This document shows positions 18,404 through 26,061 of a stretch of DNA of 64,000 nucleotides, piece by piece. The translations under genes were made by a program, and so were the position numbers. The stretch's first letter is position 1. Each line of letters opens with the position of its first letter. The stretch covers positions 17,030 through 81,029 of the forward strand of contig NZ_LGED01000240.1 of NCBI RefSeq assembly GCF_001280085.1, given 5' to 3'. Below the pieces are notes generated by a model, which saw nothing but the letters and a program-made list of their open reading frames with translations, had not been told where the DNA came from and did no database searches. The stretch comes from Saccharothrix sp. NRRL B-16348. GTDB lineage: Bacteria > Actinomycetota > Actinomycetes > Mycobacteriales > Pseudonocardiaceae.

Positions 18404-18409
18404 TAGCTT
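18404..18409 (+). promoter_or_regulatory. -10 box for the DUF885 gene
   Basis: TAGCTT seven bases before GTG 18417, without a Shine-Dalgarno, suggesting a leaderless message. Confidence 0.45.
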
Positions 18410-18416
18410 GCGGGTC

Positions 18417-20039
18417 GTGACCGATACCCCCCACCTCACCCACCTGGTCGAACAGTTCCTCGCGTGGCACTTCGACCACAACCCGGGCACCGCCGCGATG
18501 CTCGGCTCACTCGCCCACGACCACACCCTCGGCGATTTCAGCGCCGGCGCGTTCACCGAATACGAACGCGGCGCGGACGCGTGGCTCGACCGGTTCGCCG
18601 CGGCCGGGGCCGACGACCTCCAGGGCTCGGTGGACCGGGACCTCGTCGTCGCCGTGCTGCGCGGCGTGCGGGCGAAGGCCACGTGGCCTTCGTGGCGGCG
18701 CGACCCGTCCGTCTACACCACCGCGGTGCTGTACCCGTTGTTCAGCGCGTTCCTCAACCGGCTGCGGCCGGAGCCGGAGCTGGTGGCGAGCGTGGTGAAG
18801 CGGCTGGCCGAGGTGCCCGCCGTGCTGGCCGCGTGCCGGGCGAACCTGGACCGGGGGCTGGCCGCGCCGAAGATCGTCAAGCGCGCCGCCGACCAGGCCC
18901 GCACCGGCCGGGCGTTCCTCACCGCCACGCTGCCCGCCGAGGTGACCGACCCGGCGCTGCGCGCGGAGCTGGCCGAGGCCGCCGAACCGGCCGCGCGGGC
19001 GTTCGACGAGCTGGCCGTGTTCCTGGACGAGTTCGCCGACCGCGCCGAGGGCGACTGGCGGATGGGCGAACAGCTGTACTCGACGCTGCTGCGCGAGCAG
19101 GAGGTGCTGGGTTACGGCGCCGCGGAGCTGCACGAGCGGGGCAAGGCCGCCTACGCCGAGCTGGACGCCGAGATGCGCGAGCTGGCCGGCACGGACGACT
19201 GGCACGCGGTGATGGCGTCGTTCCAGGACGACCACCCGCCGACGCCGGAGGCGATGCGCGCCGAGTACGAGGCGGAGACGCGGCGGGCGCGGGCGTTCCT
19301 GGTCGAGCACGGCCTGGTGACGTTCGCCGAGGGCGAGGAGTGCCGGGTGGTGCCGTCGCCCGCGTTCCAGCGCCCGGTCCTGTCGGTGGCGTCCTACATG
19401 TCGCCGCCGCCGCTGACCGACCAGCGGACGGGCCACTTCTTCGTGCCGTTCCCGCCGGACGGGTTCACCGCCGAGCAGACCACCCAGCGGCTGCGCACCA
19501 ACTCCCGCGCCCAGCTGGCCACGATCGCGGTGCACGAGGCGTACCCCGGCCACCACTGGCACCTGTCGTGGCTGGCCGCGCAGGACCGGCCGGTGCGCAA
19601 GGTGTTCCGCACGCCGTACTTCTCCGAGGGCTGGGCGCTGTACGCGGAGAAGCTGCTGCGCGAGCACGGCTACTTCACCGCCGAGGTGGTCGGCGACGCG
19701 GCCAAGGCGCGGGCGCAGGAGTTGGCGCACGTCGAAGCGCGGTTGTTCCGCGCGGCGCGGATGATCGTGGACACCGCGCTGCACTGCGGCGACATGACCG
19801 TCGAGGAGGCCGAGGAGTTCATGACCACGAAGGCGTCGCTCACGCCGGGCACGGCGACCGGCGAGGTCAGCCGGTACTGCGCGTGGCCGACGCAGGCGCC
19901 GTCGTACCTGACCGGTGCGTTGGAGATCGAGAGCATCCGGTCCGAGTACACGGGGTCGCTGCGCGAGTTCCACGACACCATCGCGGGCGCGGGCGCGCTG
20001 CCGCTCGGCCTGGCCCGGAAGGTCGCTCTCGGCAGGTGA
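18417..20039 (+). CDS. DUF885 family putative metallopeptidase/hydrolase
   Basis: 540 residues, the normal length for DUF885. The key motif HEAYPGHHWHLSW sits at about residue 380, followed by a downstream glutamate region SEGWALYAEKLL, which together resemble a zinc site of gluzincin-like peptidases. The rest is mostly helical. Family members are predicted periplasmic or cytoplasmic zinc enzymes; no signal peptide is visible here, so this one is probably cytoplasmic. Substrate not known. GTG 18417 is supported by a leaderless promoter and gives MTDTPHLTHLVEQFLAWHF, a natural family start. Confidence 0.88.
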   Translation: MTDTPHLTHLVEQFLAWHFDHNPGTAAMLGSLAHDHTLGDFSAGAFTEYERGADAWLDRFAAAGADDLQGSVDRDLVVAVLRGVRAKATWPSWRRDPSVYTTAVLYPLFSAFLNRLRPEPELVASVVKRLAEVPAVLAACRANLDRGLAAPKIVKRAADQARTGRAFLTATLPAEVTDPALRAELAEAAEPAARAFDELAVFLDEFADRAEGDWRMGEQLYSTLLREQEVLGYGAAELHERGKAAYAELDAEMRELAGTDDWHAVMASFQDDHPPTPEAMRAEYEAETRRARAFLVEHGLVTFAEGEECRVVPSPAFQRPVLSVASYMSPPPLTDQRTGHFFVPFPPDGFTAEQTTQRLRTNSRAQLATIAVHEAYPGHHWHLSWLAAQDRPVRKVFRTPYFSEGWALYAEKLLREHGYFTAEVVGDAAKARAQELAHVEARLFRAARMIVDTALHCGDMTVEEAEEFMTTKASLTPGTATGEVSRYCAWPTQAPSYLTGALEIESIRSEYTGSLREFHDTIAGAGALPLGLARKVALGR

Positions 20040-20133
20040 GACACGCCGGCGGAGGCGGTCGGAAGCGGAACACGCCGACCACCGCGGCGGTTGGCGTACA
20101 GACGTACGGACAGAGCAACAGGAGGACGACACG

Positions 20134-21105
20134 ATGCCCAAGGCAGTGGTGGTGCGCGCGACCGGCGGACCGGAAGCGCTGGAGTTCACCGACGTGGAGG
20201 CGAAGTCGCCCGGCCCCGGCGAGCTGCTGGTGGACGTGGCCGCCGCCGGGGTGAACTTCATCGACTGCTACCACCGCGAAGGCCGCTACCCGCTGCCCCT
20301 GCCGTTCGGGCTGGGGCAGGAGGGCGCCGGCCGGGTGAGCGCGGTCGGTCCGGACGTCACAGGGTTCGCGGTGGGAGACCGCGTGGCCTGGGCGCAGTCC
20401 CTCGGCAGCTACGCGGAGCAGGCCGTGGTGCCCGCCAAGGGCGCGGTGCCGGTGCCGGACGGCGTGGACGACGACACGGCCGGCGCGTTGCTGCTCCAAG
20501 GCCTGACCGCGCACTACCTGATCGCGTCCGCGTACCCGGCGCAGAAGGACGACACGGTGCTCGTGCACGCCGCCGCTGGTGGTGTGGGGCTGCTGCTGGT
20601 GCAGCTGGCCAAGGCACGGGGCGCGCGGGTGATCGGCACGGTGTCCACCGCGGCCAAGGAGGAGTTGGCGCGCGAGGCGGGCGCCGACGAGGTGATCCGG
20701 TACGACCAGGTGGACTTCGCGCCCGAGGTGCGGGAGCTGACCGACGGCGTCGGCGTCGCGGCCGTGTACGACGGCGTCGGCGCGACCACGTTCGACGGGA
20801 GCCTGGCCAGCCTGAAGCCGCGCGGCGTGCTGGTGCTGTTCGGGGCGTCCAGCGGCGCGGTGCCGCCGCTCGACCCGATGCGGCTCAACAAGGCGGGCTC
20901 GGTGTTCCTGACCCGGCCGTCGCTGGCCGCGTACGTGGCCACCCGCGAGGAGCAGGAGTGGCGCACCGGTGAGCTGTTCGCGGCCGTCCTGGACGGTTCG
21001 CTGGCCGTGCGGATCGGCGGGCGCTACCCGTTGGCCGAGGCACGGCGGGCGCACGAGGACCTGGAAGGCCGCCGCACCACCGGCAAGCTGCTGCTCATCC
21101 CCTGA
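20134..21105 (+). CDS. qor: Quinone oxidoreductase (NADPH:quinone reductase, MDR family)
   Basis: 323 residues, zinc-free medium-chain dehydrogenase/reductase. Catalytic domain with GVNFIDCYHREGRYPLPLP and GQEGAGRV, cofactor domain with the HAAAGGVGLLLVQLAK dinucleotide-binding loop and GTVSTAAKEELAREAGAD, where the pattern favours NADPH. It reduces quinones or related carbonyl compounds by one- or two-electron transfer. An AGGAGG-type site (20120-20125) precedes ATG 20134. The same gene lies between ctaB and ctaA in mycobacteria (Rv1454c). It converges on the FKBP gene with a strong hairpin between them. Confidence 0.93.
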   Translation: MPKAVVVRATGGPEALEFTDVEAKSPGPGELLVDVAAAGVNFIDCYHREGRYPLPLPFGLGQEGAGRVSAVGPDVTGFAVGDRVAWAQSLGSYAEQAVVPAKGAVPVPDGVDDDTAGALLLQGLTAHYLIASAYPAQKDDTVLVHAAAGGVGLLLVQLAKARGARVIGTVSTAAKEELAREAGADEVIRYDQVDFAPEVRELTDGVGVAAVYDGVGATTFDGSLASLKPRGVLVLFGASSGAVPPLDPMRLNKAGSVFLTRPSLAAYVATREEQEWRTGELFAAVLDGSLAVRIGGRYPLAEARRAHEDLEGRRTTGKLLLIP

Positions 21106-21142
21106 GCGCTCCTGCTTCAAGAGCCGGCAGGCGTCGAAGTGA

Positions 21143-21177
21143 GGAAGGGGCGGTCCCGGCGCGGGACCGCCCCTTCC
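21143..21177. terminator. Bidirectional hairpin terminator between qor and the FKBP gene
   Basis: A perfect 15-bp stem (21143-21157 with 21163-21177) and a five-base loop lie between the two convergent stop codons. GC-rich with GGAAGGGG/CCCCTTCC outer bases and no long T run, normal for actinobacteria. Confidence 0.85.
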
Positions 21178-21198
21178 GTCCGTCCGGTCGTGCGCCGG

Positions 21199-21786
21199 TC
21201 AGCCCTCGACCTTGACCGCGTCGACCACGAAGATCAGCGTCTCGCCGGGCTGGATGTCGCCCTGCCCGTTCGGGTAGCCCTTGTCCGACGGCACGACGAG
21301 CAGCCGGCGACCGCCCTCCTTGAGCCCGATCAGGCCCTCGTTCCAGCCCTTGATCACGTTGGCCTGGCCGATGTTCTTCAGCTCGAACGGCTCGCCGCCG
21401 TCCCAGGACGCCTCACGGGTCTGCTGGTCGCGGAACGTCGCCAGCACGTAGTGCAGCTGGGCGGTCGAGCCGGGCTTGATCTCCGGGCCGGTGCCCTCGG
21501 CCAGGTCCTCGACCACCAGGCCGTCCTGCGGCGTGCAGCCCGTCGGGACGGTGATCGTCGGCTTCTCCCCCGGCGCGCCGGTCACCTGGTACTGCGTCAC
21601 CTCGCACGGCGGGCCGCTCGGCTCCGGCAGGTCGGCCTCGGTGGGCTGACCCTCGGGCTGCGCGGCGTTCGCGGACGGGGTGTTGGTCAGGGTGGACGGC
21701 CGGTCGCTAGCGGTGCACGCGGTCAGCGCCAGACCGGCGGACAACAAGGAGACGAGAGCCAGGGCCGTACGGCCGACAGTACGCAT
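21199..21786 (-). CDS. FKBP-type peptidyl-prolyl isomerase lipoprotein
   Basis: 195 residues. N-terminal signal with a lipobox LTAC (cysteine ~24), then a Thr/Pro-rich linker, then one FKBP domain: GLVVEDLAEGTGPEIKPGSTAQLHYVLA, followed by GWNEGLIGLKEGGRRLLVVPSDKGY and GETLIFVVDAVKVEG. The usual aromatic active-site positions are partly kept. It would catalyse prolyl isomerisation of exported proteins at the outside of the membrane. ATG 21786 lies eight bases after TAAGCT, so the message is probably leaderless. Confidence 0.92.
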   Translation of the reverse strand: MRTVGRTALALVSLLSAGLALTACTASDRPSTLTNTPSANAAQPEGQPTEADLPEPSGPPCEVTQYQVTGAPGEKPTITVPTGCTPQDGLVVEDLAEGTGPEIKPGSTAQLHYVLATFRDQQTREASWDGGEPFELKNIGQANVIKGWNEGLIGLKEGGRRLLVVPSDKGYPNGQGDIQPGETLIFVVDAVKVEG

Positions 21787-21794
21787 GGTTGCCG

Positions 21795-21800
21795 AGCTTA
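21795..21800 (-). promoter_or_regulatory. -10 box for the FKBP lipoprotein
   Basis: TAAGCT on the minus strand, eight bases before ATG 21786; the same spacing as for the ABC and rpe genes. Confidence 0.45.
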
Positions 21801-22007
21801 GGGTTCACGCCCGCGCGCCGCGCCAGGGGCCCACCAGCAGGCCCAACGCCGATCACGGTGCGCTGTCAACGGGCCGCGAAACAATCCGCAAATGTGCCAC
21901 TAATTACCGCTTCCGCCGTTGCGTACTCGCGCGTACAGTAACTCCGCGCACTTGATCGCATACCGAGAGCATTCGGCCGTTCGAGTGCCCACCAAGGAGG
22001 TGACATC

Positions 22008-23015
22008 GTGTCCGCGGAGCCGAAGGGCGTCCGCAGCAACCTGTTACAGGAATTGTTCTGGACCAGAACAGGGCTGCTCCTGCTGAGCCTAGTCGTCACT
22101 TCCGGAAGCACTCTGGCCATTTCCAGCGCAATGGATCAAGGAGCGCTGCGCACGTTCCTCACGTCGGTCGGCACCGGCACGTTGATCTCCGCCGTGGTCG
22201 GTTTCGGGCAGACGCTGATCACCAGTTCGGCCGCGCAGCGCGCGTTGGTCACACCGGTCGTGGAGGAGAGCCGCAAGGCGCTGCGCGACCTCACCGCCGA
22301 GTACCGGGCCCTGGACCGCGAGTTCTTCCCCACTCACGTGTTCGAGCCGACCGCACGGCCCGACCCGGCGTTCAACCAGGTCATGATGCAGGACCTGGAA
22401 CGCACCCGGCTGTACGTGTTCCGCGGTTTCGCGGGCCGGTACGCGGCCGGCCGACTGCTCCTGTCGCAGTCGGAGTGCGAGCTCAAAGCCGTCCTGGCCG
22501 ATCCACGGGACGACGACGCGATCAGCGGGCGGGCACGTTACCTGCTGCGCAACGAAGGCGTGGACGGCGACTACGACGCGATCGCGGCGAGGTTGCGCGA
22601 GCAGATCTCCATCGGCCTGGTCGGCCTGTTCCTGGCCCGTGGCCGGTGCTCGCGGATCGACCTGACGATCGTGTCCGACCCGCCGTTGGACCGACTGGAG
22701 CTCTTCGACGACAGCGTTTGGCTCACCCTCTACAGCAACACCAGCGCGGGCGTCATCCGGCTCTACCCGCGCACGGTGCGGTTCGCGGAGGGCTCGTTCA
22801 TCTACGGGATGGAACGCGCCGAGTTCCTGCGCATCAGCAATTCCAAGGCAGGGCTCCACATCGTCATCACACCGGGCACCAGTCGATCGGACTTCCTCGC
22901 CCTGTTCGAGAAGATCACCGGCAACCCGCTCACCGACGACGGGTTCCGGGCACTCGAGGAGAAGTTCCACCGATTCCGCAAAGAATTCTCCGCCTCCGCT
23001 CAGCTGGGGAGCTGA
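22008..23015 (+). CDS. Two-TM membrane protein of unknown function, first gene of a three-gene set
   Basis: 335 residues preceded by a near-perfect Shine-Dalgarno (AAGGAGGTGA) six bases before GTG 22008. Two hydrophobic spans lie at about residues 21-40 (LLLLSLVVTSGSTLAISSA) and 50-72. A charged helix follows (EESRKALRDLTAEYRALDREFF), then a ~220-residue soluble domain with alternating strands: LYVFRGFAGRYAAGRLL, CELKAVLADPRD, CSRIDLTIVSDPPLDRLELFDDSVWLTLYS, VIRLYPRTVRF. The latter looks like a PLD-type or nucleotide-binding alpha/beta fold but I cannot assign it. No signal peptide. It is followed six bases later by the cupin gene, so likely co-translated. Function unknown. Confidence 0.75.
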   Translation: MSAEPKGVRSNLLQELFWTRTGLLLLSLVVTSGSTLAISSAMDQGALRTFLTSVGTGTLISAVVGFGQTLITSSAAQRALVTPVVEESRKALRDLTAEYRALDREFFPTHVFEPTARPDPAFNQVMMQDLERTRLYVFRGFAGRYAAGRLLLSQSECELKAVLADPRDDDAISGRARYLLRNEGVDGDYDAIAARLREQISIGLVGLFLARGRCSRIDLTIVSDPPLDRLELFDDSVWLTLYSNTSAGVIRLYPRTVRFAEGSFIYGMERAEFLRISNSKAGLHIVITPGTSRSDFLALFEKITGNPLTDDGFRALEEKFHRFRKEFSASAQLGS

Positions 23016-23021
23016 TAAGTC

Positions 23022-23669
23022 GTGCTCACCGAGTTCACCGGGTTCTCCGCCCTCGCGGAGCTCGCCACGCTCATCGCCGTGGCCGACCCCCCTGTCGTCG
23101 ACCACTGGGGACACGTCGAGAGGCGTTTCCAGGAGTGGGCGGGCCGACCCGGCCTGCGGGAGAGGCTGCGCGGGCACCTGCGCGCCCTCTCACCGCAGGA
23201 CGAGATGCGCGTGGTGGCCAGATCCCGCGAGACGACGACCCACTTCGCGTGGTGCCTGCGGGACGAGCCGGCCGAACCGTTCACGTTCTGGCTGCACGAG
23301 TACAAGCCGCAGCGGGACTGGCGGCCGGGCTACGCCGACTCGATCCACAACCACCGCTACCACTTCTGCACCACCATCCTGTCGGGCTCCTACCTGCACG
23401 AACGCTTCACCGCGGACGTGGCCGACAACGGCAGGCAGATCGTGTCCACCACCCTGCTGCGCAGCGCCGAGGCCCACGAGGGCGCCTCGGGCACGATGCT
23501 CGCCCACGAGTTCCACCGCATCCCGAAGGCCGCCGACGACACCATGACGTTCCTGGTCAAGTCGCGCGCGGTCAGCCCGTGGAGCCTCAGCTACGACCCC
23601 GACACCCGGACCAGCCACCGGCACGTGCCGGTCGAGGCGAGGTTGGAGGACCTGACGAACAACCTGTAA
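23022..23669 (+). CDS. Cupin-fold putative metalloprotein
   Basis: 215 residues. The centre is a cupin barrel: SIHNHRYHFCTTILSGSYLHERF carries the HxH metal ligands with a conserved Gly-Ser, and HEFHRIPKAADDTMTFLVKS provides the second-motif histidines. A helical N-terminal ~70 residues precede it. The pattern recalls cysteine-dioxygenase-type or other mononuclear metal cupins, but the substrate is unknown. It begins six bases after the two-TM gene and is followed by an HD hydrolase with its own Shine-Dalgarno. GTG 23022 is the only sensible start. Confidence 0.75.
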   Translation: MLTEFTGFSALAELATLIAVADPPVVDHWGHVERRFQEWAGRPGLRERLRGHLRALSPQDEMRVVARSRETTTHFAWCLRDEPAEPFTFWLHEYKPQRDWRPGYADSIHNHRYHFCTTILSGSYLHERFTADVADNGRQIVSTTLLRSAEAHEGASGTMLAHEFHRIPKAADDTMTFLVKSRAVSPWSLSYDPDTRTSHRHVPVEARLEDLTNNL

Positions 23670-23728
23670 CCCGCGCCAAGGATCATCGCGCGCCCCTACC
23701 ATCGGCCCACCCGGCACGGGAGGGTCCA

Positions 23729-24379
23729 ATGAGTACGGTCACGAAGGCAGTCACGGCGCACGCGATCTCCGAGGTCGAGGGCGAGGTGTGGCTGCTGTGC
23801 CGCGACCTCGCCGCGAAACTGCAGTTCCACGGCTGGCACCACGTCAGCTTCGTGCGGGACAAGGCCGTCCACTTCGCCCGGCGCAACGGTTCGGACGTGT
23901 CGCTGGTCGAAGTGGCCGCCCTGGTCCACGACGTCAACTACATGGTCCGGCGCAACTCGCTGCCGGTCGACGGCAGGCGGCTGCGCCTGGACATCCTGGC
24001 GCGCGCGGGCGTGCCGGACGACGTCGCGGCGAGGGTCGACGAGGTGGTCGAGGAAGCCGAGATGCGCACCCGCCACCGCGACATCTCGCTGGAGGCGCAG
24101 GCGCTGTCCGACGCGGACACGCTGTTCAAGGCCCTGCCGGTGACACCGGTGGTGCTCGCGCCCAAGTACCTCGAAGAGAACGGCATCACGCTCAAGGAGC
24201 TGGCGCACAAGATCGTCGGCGAGCAGCGGGGCAAGCACGACGACGGGTACTACTTCTACGACCCGGAGGCGGCGGCCACCTACTCGCGGTGGGCCACGGC
24301 GAACTTGGAGCTTTGGTCGTGCATCGTGGAGTCGCTGGACGACCCCACCGTCACCGAACTCCTGTCAGCCGTCTCTTAG
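23729..24379 (+). CDS. HD-domain phosphohydrolase
   Basis: 216 residues, all helical. Metal ligands are visible: GWHHVSFVRDKAV (first His), LVHDVNYMVRR (HD pair) and, further on, EMRTRHRD and LSDADTLFKALP (final Asp). This is the compact HD hydrolase type acting on nucleotides or phosphorylated metabolites. TACCAT (23697-23702) and GGGAGGG before ATG 23729 suggest a promoter of its own as well as read-through from the cupin gene. Placed last in the three-gene set. Substrate unknown. It converges on ctaB across a 503-bp repeat-rich gap. Confidence 0.85.
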   Translation: MSTVTKAVTAHAISEVEGEVWLLCRDLAAKLQFHGWHHVSFVRDKAVHFARRNGSDVSLVEVAALVHDVNYMVRRNSLPVDGRRLRLDILARAGVPDDVAARVDEVVEEAEMRTRHRDISLEAQALSDADTLFKALPVTPVVLAPKYLEENGITLKELAHKIVGEQRGKHDDGYYFYDPEAAATYSRWATANLELWSCIVESLDDPTVTELLSAVS

Positions 24380-24444
24380 AACACGACCACCAAGACGCGC
24401 CCACCGCACCACCGCCGAGGTCTCTGTCGCCCATCCGGTCCACG

Positions 24445-24555
24445 ACGGACCCGCAACCGCCCCGCAGAGGCCCGATTTGACATGGGTTCGGGTGCTTTAG
24501 GCTGGTCGAAGCCGGGCAGGCTTGGCGGACGCTCTTCCCGCCAAGCCGGACTTGA
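24445..24555 (+). repeat. Promoter-hairpin module, copy 1
   Basis: Nearly identical over ~100 bp to 63886-64000. It contains an ACGGACCCGC box, TTGACA (24477-24482) and TAGGCT (24498-24503), then a hairpin (24509 onward) with inner arm GGCTTGGCGG and loop ACGCTCTTC. Transcription from the promoter would start at the hairpin itself. This copy lacks four bases (TGCC) of the right arm, so its stem is shorter than in copy 2. Confidence 0.75.
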
Positions 24556-24586
24556 GCGAGACCACCGGAGGGCTTTCAGCCCAAGC

Positions 24587-24613
24587 CCGAAAGATCAAGA
24601 ACCGAAAGATCAA
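24587..24613 (+). repeat. Short A-rich direct repeat
   Basis: CCGAAAGATCAA occurs at 24587-24598 and 24602-24613 in an A-rich patch unlike the surrounding DNA, just after the promoter-hairpin module. Meaning unknown. Confidence 0.5.
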
Positions 24614-24697
24614 AAGCCAAAGAGTCCTCGCCGGACGGGCAGATCAACAGGATGACCCAACTGCCCGGTCAAGCGCCGGGTCCGTTGTTGGTCCGGG

Positions 24698-24845
24698 TTT
24701 CGTGTCATCCCACCGACCTCCCTCCGGGCTACCACACGCGTCAAGGGGGCGCGCGACATCAGTGCAAGCCGCGGGCATCGGTGAACACGCGCGCCCCCTT
24801 GACACGCGCGGTAGGGCAAAGCCAGGTCGGCGGGATGACACGAAG
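24698..24845. repeat. Long imperfect inverted repeat between convergent genes
   Basis: Arms of about 56 bp (24698-24755 and 24786-24845) share TTCGTGTCATCCC and GTCAAGGGGGCGCGCG with several covarying differences in between. Loop ~30 bp. A smaller CCCTCC/GGAGGG hairpin follows at 24846-24873. Together they fill the gap between the HD gene and ctaB and probably end transcription from both sides. With the promoter-hairpin module they account for the 503-bp gene-free stretch 24380-24882. Confidence 0.75.
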
Positions 24846-24882
24846 CCCTCCCTTTGTGGGGAAGGGCGGAGGGTGTGCCAGG

Positions 24883-25806
24883 TCAGAACGGCCAGCCGAG
24901 GGCCGGGAGGCCGATCACGGCGTCCACGGCCAGGCCGCAGAACACGAGCATCAGGTACAGGTTCGACATGTGGAAGAACTTCATGGTGTTCGTCGAACCC
25001 CCGCGGCGGACGACGCCGTGCAGGCGGTGGGCGAAGACGGCGAACCACACGCCTGAGATCGCGGCGATCGCGACGTAGATCCAGGAGGTCACCGGTGCCA
25101 GCAGCAGGGTGCACACGACCGTGATCCACGAGTAGATGACGATCTGGCGGGTGACCTGCTGGGCCGTCGCCACGACCGGCAGCATCGGGACGCCGGCGCG
25201 TGCGTAGTCCTCCTTGAACTTCATCGCGAGCGCCCACGTGTGCGGTGGCGTCCAGAAGAAGATCACGCCGAACATCACCAGCGCCGGCCACGCGACGGTG
25301 CCGGTCACGGCGGACCAGCCGATGATCACCGGCATGCAGCCGGCCATGCCGCCCCAGATGATGTTCTGCGACGTGCGGCGCTTGAGCACCAGGGTGTAGA
25401 CGAAGATGTAGAAGAGGATCGTGGCCACCGCGAACACGGCGGACATCAGGTTCGTGGTCAGCCACAGGAACCCGAACGACACGACGCCCAGCACGATGCC
25501 GAAGATCAGCGCGTTGCGCGGCGGGATGGTGTCCTTCGCCAGCGGTCGGGCGCTGGTGCGCTTCATCACCGAGTCGATGTCGGCGTCGACGTAGCAGTTC
25601 AGGGCGTTCGCCGAGCCCGCGGCCAGGGTGCCGCCGGCCAGGGTGCACGCGATCAGCCACAGCGGCGGGAGGCCGCGGGCGGCCAGGAGCATCGCCGGGA
25701 TGGTGGTGATCAGCAGCAGCTCGATCACCCGTGGCTTGGTCAGCGCCACGTAGGCGCCGACGACCTGCCGGGGCGACCGCGCCGGAGCCTCGGTGACGGC
25801 ACTCAT
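24883..25806 (-). CDS. ctaB: Protoheme IX farnesyltransferase (heme O synthase)
   Basis: 307 residues with nine membrane spans in the UbiA superfamily. Motif 1, [23 protein letters not shown], and motif 2, the loop [15 protein letters not shown] after [12 protein letters not shown], hold the Asp-rich Mg-farnesyl diphosphate sites of CtaB. It attaches a farnesyl group to heme B to give heme O, the substrate of ctaA. GAGGAGC before ATG 25806 is the ribosome site. It is divergent from the pentose-phosphate operon, the same arrangement as in mycobacteria and corynebacteria. Confidence 0.96.
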   Translation of the reverse strand: MSAVTEAPARSPRQVVGAYVALTKPRVIELLLITTIPAMLLAARGLPPLWLIACTLAGGTLAAGSANALNCYVDADIDSVMKRTSARPLAKDTIPPRNALIFGIVLGVVSFGFLWLTTNLMSAVFAVATILFYIFVYTLVLKRRTSQNIIWGGMAGCMPVIIGWSAVTGTVAWPALVMFGVIFFWTPPHTWALAMKFKEDYARAGVPMLPVVATAQQVTRQIVIYSWITVVCTLLLAPVTSWIYVAIAAISGVWFAVFAHRLHGVVRRGGSTNTMKFFHMSNLYLMLVFCGLAVDAVIGLPALGWPF

Positions 25807-25933
25807 GGCGTCGCGCTCCTCGTCAGGTCAGGGGATGGACAGATGGTAACCGCGCGTTGTCCGAGCAGCCCGTTCGGGTACTCCCTGAACGCACCATCCA
25901 CGCCTGTGCGTACACCCACAGAGCGTGAGTGGT

Positions 25934-25960
25934 ACGAGCGTCCGCTCGTCGGACTAGGCT
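25934..25960 (+). promoter_or_regulatory. Likely tkt operon promoter with overlapping inverted repeat
   Basis: TAGGCT (25955-25960) is a good -10. Just upstream ACGAGC-4 nt-GCTCGT (25934-25949) forms an inverted repeat where a repressor or activator could bind. The leader to GTG 26062 would be ~95 nt. Seen in sequence; function inferred. Confidence 0.4.
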
Positions 25961-26061
25961 GGCCGGCGGACCTTGGTAGCCGCGGATCGGGCCTGACGGG
26001 ATCGATTAAGTTCACGCCGGCCGTCACAACCGCCGCCTAGTGAGTTTGGAGCTGGAAGTCA

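Noticed and set aside
21960..21990. Possible tRNA T-loop (GTTCGAGTGCC)
   Set aside because: No matching acceptor or anticodon arm around it; no tRNA or rRNA gene was found in the window.
24522..25124. 200-residue plus-strand frame across the HD-ctaB gap
   Set aside because: It crosses the inverted repeats and antisense ctaB, and its sequence is low-complexity arginine/serine.
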